NCBI RefSeq assembly: GCF_949628215.1
Contig: NC_134279.1
Coordinates: 49,154,266-49,218,265 of the forward strand
DNA: 64,000 bases
Reading direction: 5' to 3'
Origin: Phalacrocorax aristotelis
Taxonomy: Eukaryota; Chordata; Aves; Suliformes; Phalacrocoracidae
Each line of letters opens with the position of its first letter. Positions within the stretch are counted from its first letter, which is position 1. Under the pieces are notes generated by a model, which was given only the letters and a program-made list of their open reading frames with translations, was not told the DNA's origin and did not search any database. This document shows, one piece after another, positions 60,701-64,000 of the stretch. The position numbers were made by a program, and so were the translations under genes.

Positions 60701-62756
60701 AATGCCTTAGGAAATACATACCACCAAAACAGACCTTAAAAATAATTATTTTTGGTAAGAAATAATTAAAAGATGCTCTCCGCAACAACTTCAAACCATA
60801 ATCATAGCTAAAATTTTCAGCATTAACCAAGGCGAAAAGGATCCTTCTCTCTCTTGCAAATGTGGTGGAAAAATCCCTATCTGACAGGGATTAAGACCAG
60901 AAACAGTTCACTACAAGATAACTCTCCTGAAACAAGGCTGTGCTATTCTCCTTGATTCTGAAGCATGTAACACAGGACAGAACTTGCTTTTAGTATCAGC
61001 TGCACAGTGAACACTCTCTGTATTCCTGGTGCTCGTAGGCCTAGTAAGTCTAAAATTAAAAAGTACTATTCATTTTGTCACCACAGCATCAATGTATAGT
61101 CATATTACTGATTAGAATTCCTCTTTCAATGGTAGAGGCTAAGGTATGACATAAGTATGAAGAATATGTACAGCAAGAGGTTTGCTGGGGTTAGGAACAT
61201 TGCAAGCTTTCCTTCTAGTACCGAGTTAAGGGACAGAAAACTGAGAAGCAGCCCAGAGGACAAGAAATCAATGTGAACAGTATAATCTCTCTTTGGGTAT
61301 ACTATCCCAATTTGCAGAAAACTGGCATTCTATTTCTTTCTCTATCCTATAGTCTATGAGATTGATTTCATTAGTTTGAATTTCACTGACACAATATTCA
61401 TAAGTCATTTCCAAAACTGCAACAGAGAAGATATTTTGCAATATAATTTTAATCTTTGATATAGAGTCGCATTGATAAAAATTTAAGTGATTTTGATTTA
61501 TAATGAAATAAGGGAAAAAAATATGCATCTACAGCTAAAGAATGCCAAAGCCTTGCATTATTTAGAAGAGCGATTAAGAAACCAAGCTTCAATGAGCCCT
61601 CCAGTATCTCAGACTCCATGCATTTGTTTCTAATAATAAAAGCCCTTAAGGCATCCTTACCCGTTATGTCAAACCAAAGTGGTGTTCCAAGAGGTTCAAC
61701 AGCTATTACACCAATCATGTGAGCAACTGGGTCACTTTCCATCACCGTAAAAGAAAAAAATGCTTCCTCAAAATAAATGGGCTCTGTGGGTGGGACGGGC
61801 TTTGGAATCCATTCTATGTGAAGCCGTGTAGTTGATGATTTTTGTGGACGACCATTATCTACAGCTTTAATCTGTGAAACAGACACATCTTTTAATCTAC
61901 AGGATCACATAAATCATTATGTCACATAAATGGAAAAGCAGCAATAAGCTCCAAGCACGTTTGCTTGTGTGAGATCTACCCAAAAAGGTTAAGTGTCTCT
62001 CAGAGTGCCACTTGCCCTTCATTATCTGGGCAGCAAATGGAGAAAAAGTATGCAGCACCTGACAGCAGCACAAACTGTTACCATAAATTAACTTTTATTT
62101 TCCTGAAAGAGAGTCAAACTGATTGTTTATGTTCCCTCATCAAGTTCATTATCTGTCAAGCTCTGGAAAAAAATTGCAGCTTCTTGATTCACTTTCTCAA
62201 TACAAAACATTTGAAATCATCCCTTACTGGGGGGGGGGGGGGGGCGGGGAACCAAAACCAAAACAACCCCACCACCACCAAACCCACAAAACAATACTTC
62301 TGGATTTCGTGAGGCTTTTTTCCTTTCCAGCAACTGCACTCGTCTGCCAGCTGCTAAATAGGAAGTGATGAGAATACAGAGAAAAGAACACTTCATGTAT
62401 TCATGATATACAAGATTTTGACTCACTGAAAGGATATCATAGTCCCTTGCTGCAGAAAATTTCTTCGATGAAACCACTCCAGTTTTCGGTTCAATAAAGA
62501 ATTTGCCATGTTCATCACCATCTTCAATGCTGTAAGAGATCTCTGCATTGGGGCCTTCATCTTTATCTGCAGCAATTACTCGATAGATCGGCTCTCTCCT
62601 AGCAGCTCTCTCTCGTTCTGGCTTACCACGCTCTGGAAGCCGGATTTTGTAGAACTTTTGCAAGAACTGAGGTTTATTGTCATTCTCATCTAGGACCTTC
62701 ACGATCACCCGTGCAATTGTTGATTTTGCAGGAACACCATTGTCTGTTACCGTTAC
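15085..62756 (-). CDS. FAT1: FAT1 atypical cadherin 1, partial (3' 23 coding exons; 5' part beyond the right edge)
   Basis: FAT1 is a giant single-pass adhesion receptor of the Fat/Dachsous-like cadherin family. It acts at cell contacts and leading edges, where its tail recruits actin regulators of the Ena/VASP family and PDZ proteins. I joined 23 minus-strand exons using GT donors and AG acceptors: 62756-62427, 61871-61661, 57485-57346, 48758-48483, 48268-48058, 45530-41463, 40823-40627, 39214-39061, 37631-37398, 36123-35734, 34315-34101, 33689-33552, 33225-33082, 31214-31017, 26792-25991, 25114-24983, 24878-24715, 24248-23786, 23324-23171, 22918-22808, 22602-21971, 21722-21585, 15710-15085. 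All phases agree and no internal stop occurs. The total is 10,128 nt, or 3,375 residues. Domain order is the end of cadherin repeat 11 to repeat 34, EGF, laminin G, four EGF, a transmembrane helix near residue 2970 of the fragment, and the tail ending HTEV. The C-terminus and exon content match my memory of vertebrate FAT1 far better than FAT2, FAT3 or FAT4. The start codon, signal peptide and first ~1,214 codons are missing. Confidence 0.97.
16639..16644 (-). promoter_or_regulatory. RBFOX-type UGCAUG element downstream of the 36-nt microexon
   Basis: On the gene strand TGCATG starts nine bases after the microexon donor, inside the palindrome TGCATGCA (16637-16644). RBFOX proteins bind UGCAUG, and a site in the downstream intron usually promotes inclusion. 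Further gene-strand TGCATG copies lie at 16376-16371 (downstream) and 17106-17101 (upstream). The motif is seen directly; the regulatory role is inferred. Confidence 0.55.
16653..16688 (-). CDS. FAT1: Candidate alternative FAT1 microexon (36 nt, +12 residues)
   Basis: On the gene strand the sequence has a UC-rich tract (TTTTCTCCTTTTTCTTCTC) with a UGC close to the splice site, acceptor CTAAAG, 36 nt, and donor GTGACT. It is phase 1 to 1 and encodes [12 protein letters not shown], placed between SESCDDN and GYHW. A perfect UGCAUG begins nine bases into the downstream intron. The length, symmetry, upstream pyrimidine tract and RBFOX-type site are hallmarks of a regulated microexon. A 12-residue tail insertion has, as I remember, been reported for mammalian FAT1. 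Confidence 0.65.
19472..19531 (-). CDS. FAT1: Candidate alternative FAT1 cassette exon (60 nt, +20 residues)
   Basis: On the gene strand the sequence has a pyrimidine-rich tract (CTCCTTTTATACCTTTTAC), acceptor AAG, 60 nt, and donor GTATAT. It is phase 1 to 1, so it fits exactly between the 138-nt tail exon and the last exon, or before the 36-nt microexon. It reads [20 protein letters not shown], open throughout, with an unusually hydrophobic core for a cytosolic insertion. A second in-phase AG nine bases inside would give 17 residues. Together with the 36-nt microexon it adds 32 residues. I recall a 32-residue tail insertion being described for mammalian FAT1, which supports the call, but I cannot check the sequence. 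Confidence 0.6.
21038..21091 (-). CDS. FAT1: Candidate alternative FAT1 exon that truncates the tail (54 nt, in-frame stop, new C-terminus ESRV)
   Basis: Seen on the gene strand: a long pyrimidine tract (TTTCCTTCTCTTTTTCTTGCTGC), acceptor ACCTCAG, 54 nt, and a consensus donor GTAAGT. Spliced after the exon at 21722-21585 (phase 1), it reads [14 protein letters not shown] and then TAA. Inclusion would remove the last constitutive exon, including its EVH1-type motif and HTEV. In their place it would leave a new end, S-R-V, that fits a class I PDZ ligand. The last 12 nt after the stop would be UTR. I infer an alternative exon from splice-site quality and phase only. There is no transcript evidence here, and chance splice-like sequences exist in long introns. 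Confidence 0.45.
21585..21722 (-). CDS. FAT1: FAT1 coding exon: cytoplasmic tail, middle segment
   Basis: 138 nt, phase 1 to 1, acceptor CTTTCAG, donor GTACGT. It encodes [19 protein letters not shown]... to [13 protein letters not shown], ending with the first base of a Gly codon. The open frame on record in this stretch is a different, spurious frame. This one is set by the phases of its neighbours and by the mammalian tail as I recall it. Because the exon is symmetric, it could be skipped without frameshift. Confidence 0.94.
21971..22602 (-). CDS. FAT1: FAT1 coding exon: EGF module 5, transmembrane helix, juxtamembrane tail
   Basis: 632 nt, phase 2 to 1, acceptor TCTGGTAG, donor GTAAGA. 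The calcium-type EGF module begins [13 protein letters not shown] and ends GGKHC. A 21-residue hydrophobic helix ([21 protein letters not shown], +/- one residue) lies at about 22365-22427 and is followed by the basic stop-transfer [10 protein letters not shown]. The tail then holds a [12 protein letters not shown] stretch and the proline-rich motif [10 protein letters not shown], an Ena/VASP EVH1-type ligand. It ends PSWDFDYD plus one base of the next codon. Confidence 0.96.
22808..22918 (-). CDS. FAT1: FAT1 coding exon: EGF module 4
   Basis: 111 nt (37 codons), phase 2 to 2, acceptor CCCTTGCAG, donor GTAGTG. It encodes [20 protein letters not shown]... to [11 protein letters not shown]. The exon is one symmetric EGF module, so skipping it would keep the frame. 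No ATG-led open frame covers it. Confidence 0.94.
23171..23324 (-). CDS. FAT1: FAT1 coding exon: end of EGF module 2 and EGF module 3
   Basis: 154 nt, phase 1 to 2, acceptor GATTTCAG, donor GTATGT. It encodes [14 protein letters not shown], then [20 protein letters not shown] and [11 protein letters not shown]. The cysteine spacing is regular for EGF modules. Confidence 0.95.
23786..24248 (-). CDS. FAT1: FAT1 coding exon: laminin G domain C-terminal part and start of EGF module 2
   Basis: 463 nt, phase 0 to 1, acceptor CTCTGTAG, donor GTAAGC. It encodes [17 protein letters not shown], then the laminin G signature [35 protein letters not shown] and [14 protein letters not shown]. It continues into the first half of EGF module 2 ([19 protein letters not shown]). 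Confidence 0.96.
24249..24714 (-). other. FAT1: FAT1 introns between EGF/laminin G exons
   Basis: This intron and its neighbours 23325-23785, 22919-23170, 22603-22807 and 21723-21970 are short and hold no further exon or repeat that I can recognise. Confidence 0.75.
24715..24878 (-). CDS. FAT1: FAT1 coding exon: laminin G domain, N-terminal part
   Basis: 164 nt, phase 1 to 0, acceptor TTTCTAAG, donor GTACAT. The translation is [19 protein letters not shown] through [19 protein letters not shown] to TDYSILE. The SYVKY and mid-domain RTYS...VVMYA patterns are typical laminin G beta-strands. No ATG-led open frame marks it. A second in-frame AG six bases inside the exon could serve as an alternative acceptor. 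Confidence 0.94.
24983..25114 (-). CDS. FAT1: FAT1 coding exon: EGF-like module 1
   Basis: 132 nt, phase 1 to 1, acceptor TTTTACAG, donor GTAAGA. The translation [18 protein letters not shown]... carries the six-cysteine spacing of an EGF-like module (C-P...C-x4-C...C-x-C...C). This is the isolated EGF module in front of the laminin G domain. Confidence 0.95.
25115..25990 (-). other. FAT1: FAT1 intron between the repeat-34 exon and the first EGF exon
   Basis: 876 bp of AT-rich intron. No repeat or extra exon was recognised. Confidence 0.75.
25991..26792 (-). CDS. FAT1: FAT1 coding exon: end of repeat 33, cadherin repeat 34 and membrane-proximal spacer
   Basis: 802 nt, phase 0 to 1, acceptor CTTCTTTAG, donor GTAAGC. 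It begins [17 protein letters not shown], closes repeat 33 without a DxNDN linker ([11 protein letters not shown]), and encodes repeat 34 ([20 protein letters not shown] to ITVHIRQ). About 120 residues of non-cadherin spacer follow, containing [15 protein letters not shown] and ending [13 protein letters not shown]. That spacer precedes the EGF modules in FAT-family ectodomains. Confidence 0.95.
26793..31016 (-). other. FAT1: FAT1 intron (4.2 kb) before the repeat-34 exon
   Basis: It contains the poly-G and G/T-rich stretch near 28349-28510. Otherwise it is unique sequence without a recognised exon. Confidence 0.75.
28349..28360 (+). repeat. Poly-G tract, followed by G/T-rich stretch to about 28510
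   Basis: Twelve consecutive G. A second run of eight G lies in GGGTGGGGGGGGTGTG near 28440-28455, and T-rich sequence follows to 28511. It is low-complexity intronic DNA between the exons at 31017 and 26792. Confidence 0.85.
31017..31214 (-). CDS. FAT1: FAT1 coding exon: cadherin repeat 33
   Basis: 198 nt (66 codons), phase 0 to 0, acceptor ATTTATAG, donor GTAGGA. It begins [20 protein letters not shown] and ends DHYLLHVK. The core reads [16 protein letters not shown], an Asn/Arg variant of the usual LDRE. Confidence 0.95.
31215..33081 (-). other. FAT1: FAT1 intron (1.9 kb) between the repeat-32 and repeat-33 exons
   Basis: Nothing beyond ordinary intron sequence is seen. Short open frames such as 32452-32664 have no cadherin-like residues. 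Confidence 0.75.
33082..33225 (-). CDS. FAT1: FAT1 coding exon: end of cadherin repeat 32, linker to 33
   Basis: 144 nt (48 codons), phase 0 to 0, acceptor TTTCTTAG, donor GTAAAT. It encodes [18 protein letters not shown], then the linker DVNDNPPVF and GNYSVIIQ. The intron separating it from the previous exon is only 326 bp. Confidence 0.95.
33552..33689 (-). CDS. FAT1: FAT1 coding exon: cadherin repeat 32, central part
   Basis: 138 nt (46 codons), phase 0 to 0, acceptor CCCTTAG, donor GTAAGT. It encodes [18 protein letters not shown] through [20 protein letters not shown]. The calcium-site motif is DDADG. It has no ATG-initiated open frame and is recognised only by splice sites and homology to the FAT1 repeat. 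Confidence 0.94.
34101..34315 (-). CDS. FAT1: FAT1 coding exon: end of cadherin repeat 31, start of repeat 32
   Basis: 215 nt, phase 1 to 0. The acceptor CCTAG follows a T-rich tract, and the donor is a strong GTACGT. It encodes [26 protein letters not shown] in part, the linker DINDNTPVF, and ends EQSVIT. Confidence 0.95.
34316..35733 (-). other. FAT1: FAT1 intron (1.4 kb) upstream of the exon at 34101
   Basis: It contains the AAT microsatellite at 34404. No other feature is seen. Confidence 0.7.
34404..34422 (+). repeat. (AAT)n microsatellite
   Basis: Six uninterrupted ATA/AAT units in the intron just upstream, on the gene strand, of the exon at 34101-34315. Confidence 0.85.
35734..36123 (-). 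CDS. FAT1: FAT1 coding exon: end of cadherin repeat 30, start of repeat 31
   Basis: 390 nt, phase 1 to 1. The acceptor is AAATGCAG and the donor GTAACA. It begins (G)[19 protein letters not shown], has the core [19 protein letters not shown], the linker DINDNPPVF, and ends FSIDSTTG. The coding frame runs open upstream into the intron, but that extension shows no cadherin residues. Confidence 0.95.
36124..37397 (-). other. FAT1: FAT1 intron (1.3 kb) between the repeat-30 exons
   Basis: The sequence is ordinary. The open frame entering from the exon at 36123 is chance extension. Confidence 0.7.
37398..37631 (-). CDS. FAT1: FAT1 coding exon: end of cadherin repeat 29, start of repeat 30
   Basis: 234 nt, phase 1 to 1, acceptor GTTTATAG, donor GTATGC. 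It encodes [26 protein letters not shown], the linker DVNDNAPEF and the next repeat up to VQATDADAG. Confidence 0.95.
37632..39060 (-). other. FAT1: FAT1 intron (1.4 kb)
   Basis: No repeat, exon or RNA gene was recognised. Confidence 0.7.
39061..39214 (-). CDS. FAT1: FAT1 coding exon: cadherin repeat 29, first half
   Basis: 154 nt, phase 0 to 1, acceptor CTTACAG, donor GTAATA. The translation starts [15 protein letters not shown] and ends LTPDTG. It includes [15 protein letters not shown], the typical A-x-DxD strand and calcium site. No open frame with a start codon covers it, so it is easily missed. Confidence 0.94.
39215..40626 (-). other. FAT1: FAT1 intron (1.4 kb)
   Basis: It contains a 13-base A run near 39994-40007. 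The open frame 39766-40089 has no recognisable domain. Confidence 0.7.
40627..40823 (-). CDS. FAT1: FAT1 coding exon: end of cadherin repeat 28, linker to 29
   Basis: 197 nt, phase 1 to 0, acceptor CTATTTCAG, donor GTAGGC. The translation is (G)[13 protein letters not shown]... through the core [18 protein letters not shown] to the linker [11 protein letters not shown]. The linker carries a Cys in place of the usual Phe, as I recall for mammalian FAT1. Confidence 0.95.
40824..41462 (-). other. FAT1: FAT1 intron (0.6 kb) after the giant exon
   Basis: A very AT-rich short intron with nothing else visible. Confidence 0.75.
41463..45530 (-). CDS. FAT1: FAT1 giant exon: cadherin repeats 15 to 28 region
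   Basis: This 4,068-nt exon encodes 1,356 residues without a stop. Its acceptor follows TTCTTTTTCTTCACAG and the donor is GTAAAT. Linkers that close successive repeats, in order, are [111 protein letters not shown] and DVNDNPPRF. Five of these thirteen lack DxNDN. Each repeat also shows the conserved LDxE/LDRE and A-x-D-x-G cores. Mammalian FAT1 likewise has one exceptionally long exon covering this part of the ectodomain. Several plus-strand open frames inside it (for example 43273-43563, 43600-43905) are shadows of this coding frame. Confidence 0.97.
45531..48057 (-). other. FAT1: FAT1 intron (2.5 kb) before the giant exon
   Basis: AT-rich intron with a T/G-rich stretch near 46415-46450. 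No extra exon was recognised. Confidence 0.75.
48058..48268 (-). CDS. FAT1: FAT1 coding exon: end of cadherin repeat 14, start of repeat 15
   Basis: 211 nt, phase 0 to 1, acceptor GTTTCAG, donor GTAGAT. The translation starts [11 protein letters not shown] and carries the linker DTNDHAPWF and the motif [17 protein letters not shown]. It is separated from the previous exon by only 214 bp of intron. Confidence 0.95.
48483..48758 (-). CDS. FAT1: FAT1 coding exon: end of cadherin repeat 13 and repeat 14
   Basis: 276 nt, phase 0 to 0, acceptor TTTCAG, donor GTAAAC. It begins [15 protein letters not shown]. The fourth linker residue is Asn (codon AAT at 48731-48729) where human FAT1, as I recall it, has Asp (DTNDHRPQF). 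The exon then encodes a full repeat with [14 protein letters not shown] before the donor. Confidence 0.95.
51014..51038 (+). repeat. Alternating purine-pyrimidine tract (CA/CG/TG)
   Basis: The stretch GCACGCGTGTGCATGTGTGC and following bases alternates almost perfectly. It is immediately preceded by a G-rich run. Such tracts can adopt left-handed DNA. It lies deep in the 8.6-kb intron. Confidence 0.7.
52291..52925 (-). mobile_element. Solo LTR of the same avian endogenous retrovirus family, intronic, sense to FAT1
   Basis: 635 bp. In + orientation it runs from TGTTGTGGTTTAGCCCCAG to GCTAAAACCATGACA, with intact TG...CA ends. It is flanked by perfect 5-bp duplications CTCTG at 52286-52290 and 52926-52930. 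It is the reverse complement of the type at 8072, so its own promoter would point leftward, in the same direction as FAT1. An AAT-rich stretch (52430-52500) makes it longer than the other copy. A TATA-like ATATTAAC is present in the degenerate inverted repeat CCCAGT...ACTGGG at 52651-52668. There is no coding capacity. Confidence 0.92.
53490..53888 (+). mobile_element. CR1-like LINE 3' end, old copy, antisense within a FAT1 intron
   Basis: Decayed phrases in CR1 order are GCAGTCCAAGTGAGATCTTA, GAAGGGCAATTAAAATCAATG, GTGAAAGGACAAGAGGCG, AAATTATTTTCAAGGACTAA and GGGGCTCCTTCCAATCTAAA. It is more divergent than the copy at 11690 and lies 560 bp from the intronic LTR. Ends are approximate. Confidence 0.7.
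55006..55038 (+). repeat. T-rich (GTTT)n low-complexity tract
   Basis: A run of T leads into four GTTT units and then T-rich sequence. It is intronic simple repeat. Confidence 0.8.
57346..57485 (-). CDS. FAT1: FAT1 coding exon: middle of cadherin repeat 13
   Basis: 140 nt, phase 1 to 0. The acceptor follows a CT-rich tract (CTTCTCCCTCTCCC...AACAAG) and the donor is GTAATG. The translation begins with [13 protein letters not shown] (first Gly completed from the previous exon) and ends RSISTQ. It contains the repeat-core motif [18 protein letters not shown]. An 8.6-kb intron follows on the gene strand. Confidence 0.95.
58467..58485 (+). repeat. Poly-T tract (19 T)
   Basis: A homopolymer in the intron 57486-61660. 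On the gene strand it is poly-A. No clear retroposon body or target duplication was seen next to it. Confidence 0.85.
59902..59931 (+). repeat. Two adjacent poly-A runs (14 A, CCCAC, 11 A)
   Basis: Low-complexity A-rich sequence in the intron 57486-61660. On the gene strand it is T-rich. Confidence 0.85.
61661..61871 (-). CDS. FAT1: FAT1 coding exon: end of cadherin repeat 12, start of repeat 13
   Basis: 211 nt, phase 0 to 1. The acceptor is TTTCACAG and the donor GTAAGG. The translation runs from IKAVDNGRP to FDITG. The boundary between the two repeats ([16 protein letters not shown]) lacks the usual DxNDNxP calcium linker. This is also how I remember mammalian FAT1. Confidence 0.95.
61872..62426 (-). 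other. FAT1: FAT1 intron (0.56 kb) with poly-G tract
   Basis: A short intron containing the poly-G/ACC-rich segment at 62229-62290. Confidence 0.75.
62229..62249 (+). repeat. Poly-G tract (16 G, then CGGGG) in a FAT1 intron
   Basis: A run of 16 G is followed by C and four G. It faces an ACC/CCA-rich stretch (62250-62290). In the FAT1 transcript it appears as poly-C. It is a length-unstable, assembly-error-prone site with G-quadruplex potential on the + strand. Confidence 0.9.
62427..62756 (-). CDS. FAT1: FAT1 coding exon: end of cadherin repeat 11 and most of repeat 12
   Basis: 330 nt, phase 0 to 0. The acceptor is preceded by a T-rich tract ending AACAG, and the donor reads GTGAGT. The translation starts VTVTDNG, carries the calcium-binding linker DENDNKPQF that closes repeat 11, and ends DYDILS. 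An Arg/Glu-rich stretch (near [10 protein letters not shown]) sits in the A-B region of repeat 12, as in mammalian FAT1 as I recall it. This is the most 5' exon in the window. The missing upstream exons should lie to the right of 64000. Confidence 0.95.
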
Positions 62757-64000
62757 CTGTTTTTAATGAAAAGGATAGGGTTAGCCTTCAATTCAAACAC
62801 AGTCTTTCCAACAATGCTCTTTTTATATCAGATTTTGCTACCACTGCCTGCAACAACTGTAAAGCCATTCCCTCACTTCATCTACTTAAAGACCATCATG
62901 TAAAGCTATTTGGCGAATATTTACAAAAGCCACTAGTTATTCAGCTTCTATCTTAACATTTTGATGCTTGATGTATGACGTGTAGGAGTTGATAGATGTA
63001 TATTAAACCTATTTCACTATTTTGCAGCACTGTAACTGAAATATTAACTTGAATACAGGAACAGCACACAAGTGTAGTATCTCTGATAAGAGCTTTACTG
63101 TGATAATATCTTAATATACTTTCAGCCTAGTGTTTCCTTGCAACTTTTCCATTTAATAATTTGATTTTACACTTCAAAATATGCAATTCATAAGAATATA
63201 AGTTTCAGAATTTGACAGGCTTATGCACTAAAAATCTCCTACATTTTAAGACATAAAATCACTATCTAGTTTGAAAGAAACTTAAAAAATTGCTTTTTAA
63301 GGAAGATGCACATCAATATTTCCACAGACTAAATGAAGTAAGAAATTAAACCATATCTGCTCTTCCAGCAATAGTCAAAATTTCTACTAAAACACTAGGA
63401 AAGGAGTATGAAATCTTCCACGATATTAATTCTAGGACTGATCTGATGTTATTGATATGGGTAGTGAAAAAAAAATATAATAAAAGTAAGAGTGATGCTA
63501 ATTTGAAGTCAGAAAACAAAAAATCCTTACATACTGTAAAAGGATCAAACTCATGGAAAAATTTAGTTCTTTAATAGGAACCTTACCTTATGACCTTAAC
63601 TCTTACCTATTTAATCCCTTATTGGTTAATAAGGGGTTAAATATGAGCATATGTAAATTATTTTAGCACCTGCTTCAAAGACAAAAAGGAGAGGGGGTTT
63701 TATATTCTTGCTTCCTGCAAGAGCTCGGCTAGTAGAAGAGTTACAGAATCGGGCCCATCATTTTCTGGCTGCACCCTGCCATCCACATAAAATCTAATGG
63801 GCTCAGGCAGACACTAGGCATTTTCAAGGGATTGTTTAGCTGCTATTACATAAAGCATTTAGAACAAATACAAATTCTTCACTGATAACAGTACTACCTG
63901 ATCTCTGGCAGTTTGGCTAAATGCCAATTTCTGAAGGGCATGTTTTCAAAAAAACTGGCATTAAAAACACAAGGAATAATGATGGGTAAAGACTTTTGTT
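62757..64000 (-). other. FAT1: FAT1 intron, left part only, running off the right edge
   Basis: No cadherin-coding exon is detectable here, so the preceding coding exons should lie beyond the window. The sequence is AT-rich and without clear repeats. Confidence 0.7.

Larger units (their letters stand above)
57486..61660 (-). other. FAT1: FAT1 intron (4.2 kb)
   Basis: It holds poly-T at 58467 and poly-A runs at 59902. No exon, RNA gene or intact mobile element was recognised. Confidence 0.7.

Noticed and set aside
1..64000. CRISPR arrays, operons, riboswitches or other prokaryotic systems
   Set aside because: The window is vertebrate nuclear DNA. No spaced direct repeats or bacterial gene layout occur.
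1..64000. tRNA, rRNA or small RNA genes
   Set aside because: I saw no cloverleaf A/B-box pair or rRNA core in reading through. Small hairpin RNAs cannot be excluded without folding software.

Overview
The window is vertebrate nuclear DNA, almost certainly from a bird. It holds long, AT-rich, intron-dominated sequence with canonical GT-AG splice sites, decayed CR1 retroposon 3' ends, and two solo LTRs of an endogenous-retrovirus type I associate from memory with birds. Nothing prokaryotic is present. The only protein-coding gene I can support is a large part of FAT1 (FAT atypical cadherin 1), read on the minus strand. Its 3' end lies near position 14,200 and its 5' end lies beyond the right edge.

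Layout. Positions 1 to about 14,000 are the 3' flank of FAT1. I see no gene there, only one solo LTR (8072-8610, + strand) and one CR1 remnant (about 11690-12045, + strand). The 3' UTR runs from 15084 down to about 14,235, next to tandem AATAAA signals. Reading right to left, 23 constitutive coding exons run from 62756 to 15085. Their phases all join without a break and give 10,128 coding bases: 3,375 residues plus the stop. Human FAT1 is about 4,588 residues, so roughly the first 1,214 codons (signal peptide and about ten and a half cadherin repeats) lie outside the window. The fragment encodes the end of cadherin repeat 11 through repeat 34, a first EGF module, a laminin G domain, four more EGF modules, a transmembrane helix, and a cytoplasmic tail with two proline-rich EVH1-type motifs and a C-terminal PDZ ligand (HTEV). 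One exon (41463-45530, 4,068 bp) alone carries about a dozen cadherin repeats.

The most interesting region is the 5.9-kb last intron (15711-21584), inside the cytoplasmic tail. Read on the gene strand it contains three unannotated but well-formed candidate cassette exons, all in the correct phase. One is 54 nt and introduces a stop, giving an alternative C-terminus ending ESRV (21038-21091). One is 60 nt and adds 20 residues (19472-19531). One is a 36-nt microexon that adds 12 residues (16653-16688) and has a perfect UGCAUG (RBFOX-type) element just downstream of its donor. Together the last two would insert exactly 32 residues. As I remember it, 12- and 32-residue tail insertions have been reported for mammalian FAT1. 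The truncating exon with its own PDZ-like end is the least expected of the three.

The 8.6-kb intron 48759-57345 holds a second solo LTR of the same family (52291-52925). It is in the same sense as FAT1 and has a perfect 5-bp target-site duplication. A CR1 remnant (about 53490-53888) lies beside it. The remaining introns hold simple repeats and otherwise unremarkable unique sequence.
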